From the NCBI RefSeq assembly GCF_008801815.1, contig NZ_VZOX01000008.1: 64,000 nt of DNA. One strand, written 5' to 3'. Shown here piece after piece: positions 61,038-64,000 of the stretch (position 1 is its first letter; the number at the start of each line of letters is the position of its first letter). The notes beneath the pieces are model-generated. The model worked only from the letters and a program-made list of their open reading frames with translations, had not been told where the DNA came from and did no database searches. Both the position numbers and the translations under genes were made by a program. The DNA is from Edwardsiella anguillarum (GTDB taxonomy: Bacteria > Pseudomonadota > Gammaproteobacteria > Enterobacterales > Enterobacteriaceae).

Positions 61038-62939
61038 TCAGGAGAACACGGCAACCAGCAGCAGCGCCAGTTCGCACAGCGCCAGTACCGGGTAGACACG
61101 CAGGGCGCCCTCGCTCAGCAGTCCACCGCACAGCGGCGCCGGATTGCAGACCCGACGCAGGGCAAACAGCGGGGAGAACAGGACGCGCAGCGGCTGGGCA
61201 AAGCCGCCGGCGGTAACCACCATGCCCGCCTCATGGCCGTAGCCACAGGTCCAGGCGTCGCCGTGGCGGCGCGCCGGCAGGCGGCTGCCGCGGTACAGGG
61301 CGGCCAGCAGCAGCGGCAGCAGCGGGAAGGCCAGCAGCAGGAGGGTCATCAGCGGCGGCGACAGCAGGGTCAGATTACCGCTGCCCGGCGACATGATGGC
61401 GCCCATCGTCAGCGCATCGCTGCCGATGGCCAGCCGCAGCACCTGCGCGCTGAGGCGCAGCAGCGCGGGAACGACCCAGGGGGCGCCGACCCCAAACAGC
61501 ACGCAGCACAGGCTGAGCAGCAGGGTTGGCAGCAGCATATTCCACGGCGTCGTGCCCGGGTTGGTCGCCGCCTCGCTACGCGGGGCTCCCAGGAAGGTCA
61601 TGCCGAAGATTTTGGCTACGCACATTACCGCCAGCGCACCGGCGATCGCCAATGCCACCATCGCCAGCGGCGCCAGCAGGCGCAGGGCGCCGGCGCCGTT
61701 CTGGCTTAGGCTGAACAGGGACTGGTAGGTGTACCATTCACTGACAAACCCGCTCAGTGGTGGCAGGGCCGCCATGGCCATCAGCGCCAACAGCATCATC
61801 AGTCCCAGTAGCGGCATACGGCGCAGTAGGCCCCCCATCTTATCGATGTCGTGCAGGCCGGTGGCGTGGATCAGGGCGCCGCTGCCGAAGAACAGCCCGC
61901 CCTTAAACAGGGTGTGGTTGATCAGGTGGAACAGCCCGGCCAACAGCCCCATCACCGCCAGCAGCGGACTGCCTAGTGCGACACCGATGACGCAGGCCGA
62001 CAGGCCGAGCAGGATGATGCCGCTGTTTTCCACGGTGTGATAGGCCAGCAGGCGGCGCAGATCGTGCTCCGCCAGGGCGTATAGCCCGCCGATAAAGGCG
62101 GTGAGGGCGCCGCAGCACAGCAGCAGCAGCCCCCACCACAGCGGCGGGACGCCGAGCCAGTCGATGCTGAGCTTCAGCAGGCCAAACAGGCCGATCTTGA
62201 TCATGACGCTGGCGAACAGCGTGGCCGCAGGCGCCGGGGCGTTGGCATGCAGCTCCGGGATCCAGCCGTGCAGCGGCACCAGGCCGGTGACGATGCCAAA
62301 GCCGAGCAGGCCGAGCAGCAGGACGACGCTTTGCTGCGCGTGGCCGAGGCTGGCCAGATGGAACTCGCTCAGCAGCAGCGTGCCGCTGGCGCGCCACAGC
62401 AGCCAGAAGCAGAGCAGCAGCGCCAGCGAGCCCAGGCGGGACATCAGCCAGTACAGTCCGGCGGCGCGGCGCGCTTTGGCGCTGCCGCCCTGGCAGACCA
62501 GCAGCGCGGCGCTCAGGCTCATCAGCTCCAGCATCACCATAAAGGTTGGCGCATCGTTCGATACCACCAGCAGACTGATAGCGGCGCTCAGCAGGTTCAT
62601 CAGACAGCCGCTGCGCGCGGCTTTACCGGCGTCGTGTCGGGATACGCTAAAGGCGGACAGCGCACACAGCAGGCTGATCAGCGAAGTGAGCAGCAGCATC
62701 AGGTTATTCAGCGGGCTGAACAGCACCGGCAGACGGTTGAACAGCAGGATCGCCGGAGGAAACTGCGGCGCCTGCAGTAACAGGGCGGCGGCGGCAGCGC
62801 TGCCGCAGAGGCCGGCCAGTAGCCCGCCGGCGGCGGCGATGCGGGCGCCCAGTCGGCCGATGCCGCTGAACGCCAGCGCGATGGCGGCGCTGCACAGGTA
62901 CAGCGCCAGCATCAGATTAAACAGCTGCAGAATACTCAT
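61038..62939 (-). CDS. hycC: HycC, formate hydrogenlyase membrane subunit (NuoL-like)
   Basis: HycC is the large antiporter-like membrane subunit, related to NuoL/NuoN, and may link H2 production to ion movement. The 633-residue protein (608 in E. coli) has about 14 hydrophobic segments. The conserved transmembrane glutamate lies in FMVMLELMSLSAAL and the lysine/histidine helix region in HANAPAPAATLFASVMIKIGLFG. It overlaps hycB by 4 bases. Confidence 0.96.
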   Translation of the reverse strand: MSILQLFNLMLALYLCSAAIALAFSGIGRLGARIAAAGGLLAGLCGSAAAAALLLQAPQFPPAILLFNRLPVLFSPLNNLMLLLTSLISLLCALSAFSVSRHDAGKAARSGCLMNLLSAAISLLVVSNDAPTFMVMLELMSLSAALLVCQGGSAKARRAAGLYWLMSRLGSLALLLCFWLLWRASGTLLLSEFHLASLGHAQQSVVLLLGLLGFGIVTGLVPLHGWIPELHANAPAPAATLFASVMIKIGLFGLLKLSIDWLGVPPLWWGLLLLCCGALTAFIGGLYALAEHDLRRLLAYHTVENSGIILLGLSACVIGVALGSPLLAVMGLLAGLFHLINHTLFKGGLFFGSGALIHATGLHDIDKMGGLLRRMPLLGLMMLLALMAMAALPPLSGFVSEWYTYQSLFSLSQNGAGALRLLAPLAMVALAIAGALAVMCVAKIFGMTFLGAPRSEAATNPGTTPWNMLLPTLLLSLCCVLFGVGAPWVVPALLRLSAQVLRLAIGSDALTMGAIMSPGSGNLTLLSPPLMTLLLLAFPLLPLLLAALYRGSRLPARRHGDAWTCGYGHEAGMVVTAGGFAQPLRVLFSPLFALRRVCNPAPLCGGLLSEGALRVYPVLALCELALLLVAVFS

Positions 62940-63550
62940 AGGGCGTCATTTCCCCCGGATAAACGAGCGAGAGCCAGCAGGTCGGCGCGCTGGGCATCGA
63001 GTACGTTCAGGCGTTTGGCGGCGCTGGCATCCTCTAGGCGACGCGCATCCACCAGTACGATGGCATGGGTTGGGCAGGCGCGGACGCAGGCCGGTCCGGC
63101 ATCGCTAAACTGGCACAGATCGCACTTCACCGCGATGCTGCGGATACCGGGATACCAGTCCAGGAACGGGCCGACGCTGAGGGGGGCCGGGGGCGCAGGC
63201 GGCGCCAGCGGCGTATTGCTGTTGGCGGGAATATGCAGCGGTTTGCTGCCGCCCAGGGCGATGGCGCCGAAGGGGCAGGCGATACCGCACAGTTTGCAGC
63301 CGACGCACAGGCTTTCATTGAGCTGAATCGCGCCGTCCTGGCGGGTAATGGCATTGACCGGGCAGACCAGGGCGCAGGGGGCATCTTCGCAGTGATGACA
63401 CATCTGCGGCGCCGACTCGTGGCTGGTCTTGACCAGCGTCAGGCGCGGCAGTGCCTGCAGGCCCTGTGCCTCATGCTCCTGCGAGCAGGCGGCCATGCAG
63501 GTATTGCACCCGATGCACAGTCGGGGATCCGCAATCACAAAGCGGTTCAT
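62936..63550 (-). CDS. hycB: HycB, ferredoxin subunit linking FdhF to hydrogenase 3
   Basis: HycB takes electrons from FdhF and passes them to HycF. The 204-residue protein has four cysteine clusters for 4Fe-4S centres: CIGCNTCMAAC, CHHCEDAPCALVC, CVGCKLCGIAC and CDLCQFSDAGPACVRAC. A Pro/Ala-rich linker (APPAPPAPL) splits the second pair. It is the first gene of the leftward hyc unit here, since hycA is elsewhere, and starts about 35 bases after a sigma-54 promoter start. Confidence 0.96.
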   Translation of the reverse strand: MNRFVIADPRLCIGCNTCMAACSQEHEAQGLQALPRLTLVKTSHESAPQMCHHCEDAPCALVCPVNAITRQDGAIQLNESLCVGCKLCGIACPFGAIALGGSKPLHIPANSNTPLAPPAPPAPLSVGPFLDWYPGIRSIAVKCDLCQFSDAGPACVRACPTHAIVLVDARRLEDASAAKRLNVLDAQRADLLALARLSGGNDAL

Positions 63551-63595
63551 GTTATGTCCTCAAAGACAGACTATAAAAAAGATCCGCCCCGGATA

Positions 63596-63611
63596 AGCAT
63601 AAACCATGCCA
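63596..63611 (-). promoter_or_regulatory. Sigma-54 promoter of hycBCDEFGHI
   Basis: The minus strand reads TGGCATGGTTTATGCT, with GG and GC ten bases apart as the -24/-12 elements require. Transcription would start near 63585. Confidence 0.8.
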
Positions 63612-63640
63612 AATAAACAATTTCTTTGCTTATTGTTTTA

Positions 63641-63653
63641 AATCAATGGATTG
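63641..63653 (+). promoter_or_regulatory. IHF-binding site of the hycB promoter
   Basis: AATCAATGGATTG matches the IHF consensus WATCAANNNNTTR at all fixed positions. It sits between the sigma-54 promoter and the putative enhancer, where DNA bending helps an activator reach the polymerase. Confidence 0.75.
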
Positions 63654-63668
63654 TGATGCGGCGCCGTC

Positions 63669-63703
63669 TGTCGACAGCGAGCGATAAGGTGACGATGTCG
63701 ACA
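63669..63703. promoter_or_regulatory. Candidate FhlA enhancer of hycB (two TGTCGACA copies)
   Basis: TGTCGACA occurs at 63669-63676 and 63696-63703, 27 bases centre to centre, with a further CGACA half at 63719-63723. They lie about 85-135 bases upstream of the predicted start of transcription. Binding by FhlA is inferred from position and from shared half sites at fdhF and hycA. Confidence 0.55.
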
Positions 63704-63737
63704 GCGCATATGGCATATCGACACTTATGACGATGCG

Positions 63738-64000
63738 CTACTGCGCCGCGGGGGCGTCCGCCACCGACTCACGCAGACGCATTTCGCCGTGAAAGGGCGG
63801 CAGGGCGTCGACGGGGTCGCCGCGGCTCAGGCGCAGGGCCTGTTGAATCGCGGCGGCGATCATGGCGTCTATGGGCAGGTAGACCGTGGAGAGCGCCGGC
63901 ATCAGGTAGGCGGCGATGGGCTGGTCGTCAAAGCCGAACAGGGAGACCTCCTGCGGGACGCGCAGTCCGGCCTGACGTAGGGCGCGCAGGGCGCCGATGG
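63738..64000 (-). CDS. LacI/GalR-family regulator, C-terminal part
   Basis: The window cuts this gene; only the last 86 codons are present, ending at the TAG at 63740-63738. The peptide (IGALRALRQAGLRVPQEVSLFGFDDQPIA at its start, given here in part as GLRVPQEVSLFGFDD) is the typical end of the periplasmic-binding-like effector domain. In E. coli, ascG, a LacI-family regulator of beta-glucoside use, borders the hydN-hypF side of this regulon, so an AscG-like protein is possible, but too little is visible to name it. It points leftward, like hycB. Confidence 0.85.
   Translation of the reverse strand, partial: IGALRALRQAGLRVPQEVSLFGFDDQPIAAYLMPALSTVYLPIDAMIAAAIQQALRLSRGDPVDALPPFHGEMRLRESVADAPAAQ

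Noticed and set aside
1..64000. CRISPR arrays, insertion sequences, prophage genes or integrases of mobile elements
   Set aside because: No repeat-spacer pattern, transposase or phage gene was seen; XerD is the housekeeping recombinase.

Overview
This is a 64 kb chromosomal segment of an enteric gammaproteobacterium. Gene content and order from zapA to lysS follow Escherichia coli (zapA, ygfB-pepP-ubiH-ubiI, gcvTHP, trhA, ygfZ, sdhE-ygfX, fldB, xerD-dsbC-recJ-prfB-lysS). The high GC content, a paired chondroitin lyase locus and a full formate hydrogenlyase cluster suggest Edwardsiella or a close relative; the genus is an inference from gene content, not a database match.

Region 1 (1-24.1 kb) is the core backbone: cell division (ZapA), ubiquinone hydroxylases (UbiH, UbiI), glycine cleavage (GcvT, GcvH, GcvP), recombination and repair (XerD, RecJ), disulfide isomerisation (DsbC) and translation (PrfB, LysS). 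It carries insertions relative to E. coli: an AGCS-type alanine/glycine:cation symporter after gcvP, the nucleoside channel Tsx, and a shikimate-dehydrogenase-like enzyme. prfB has the programmed +1 frameshift. A FabR-like operator lies upstream of trhA and a PurR-like box upstream of tsx.

Region 2 (24.1-28.6 kb) is more variable: a frameshifted trimeric autotransporter adhesin, tRNA-Gly(CCC), a coiled-coil periplasmic protein paired with a glycine-zipper lipoprotein, and an LpxP-like lipid A acyltransferase, separated by long AT-rich gaps.

Region 3 (29.1-40.1 kb) is a glycosaminoglycan-degradation locus on the minus strand: a Tat-exported sulfatase, an OmpG/KdgM-type outer-membrane porin, a classical autotransporter, a chondroitin ABC endolyase and a chondroitin ABC exolyase. 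The last four are tightly spaced and probably form one operon. The endolyase keeps all four known catalytic residues at the positions of the Proteus enzyme. The autotransporter is the unexplained member.

Region 4 (40.5-42.9 kb) is the divergent lysR-lysA pair. Region 5 (43.1-63.6 kb) is a compact formate hydrogenlyase cluster. fhlA and hycA point right. hycBCDEFGHI, fdhF (with an in-frame UGA for selenocysteine), hydN and hypFABCDE all point left, so structural subunits, formate dehydrogenase H, the protease and the whole NiFe maturation set are contiguous. Sigma-54 -24/-12 promoters precede hycA, fdhF and hycB. Upstream of each lies a CGACA/TGTCG inverted motif that may be the FhlA enhancer, and the hycB control region also has a perfect IHF consensus. 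HypB has an exceptionally long His-rich N-terminus. The window ends inside a LacI-family regulator gene.
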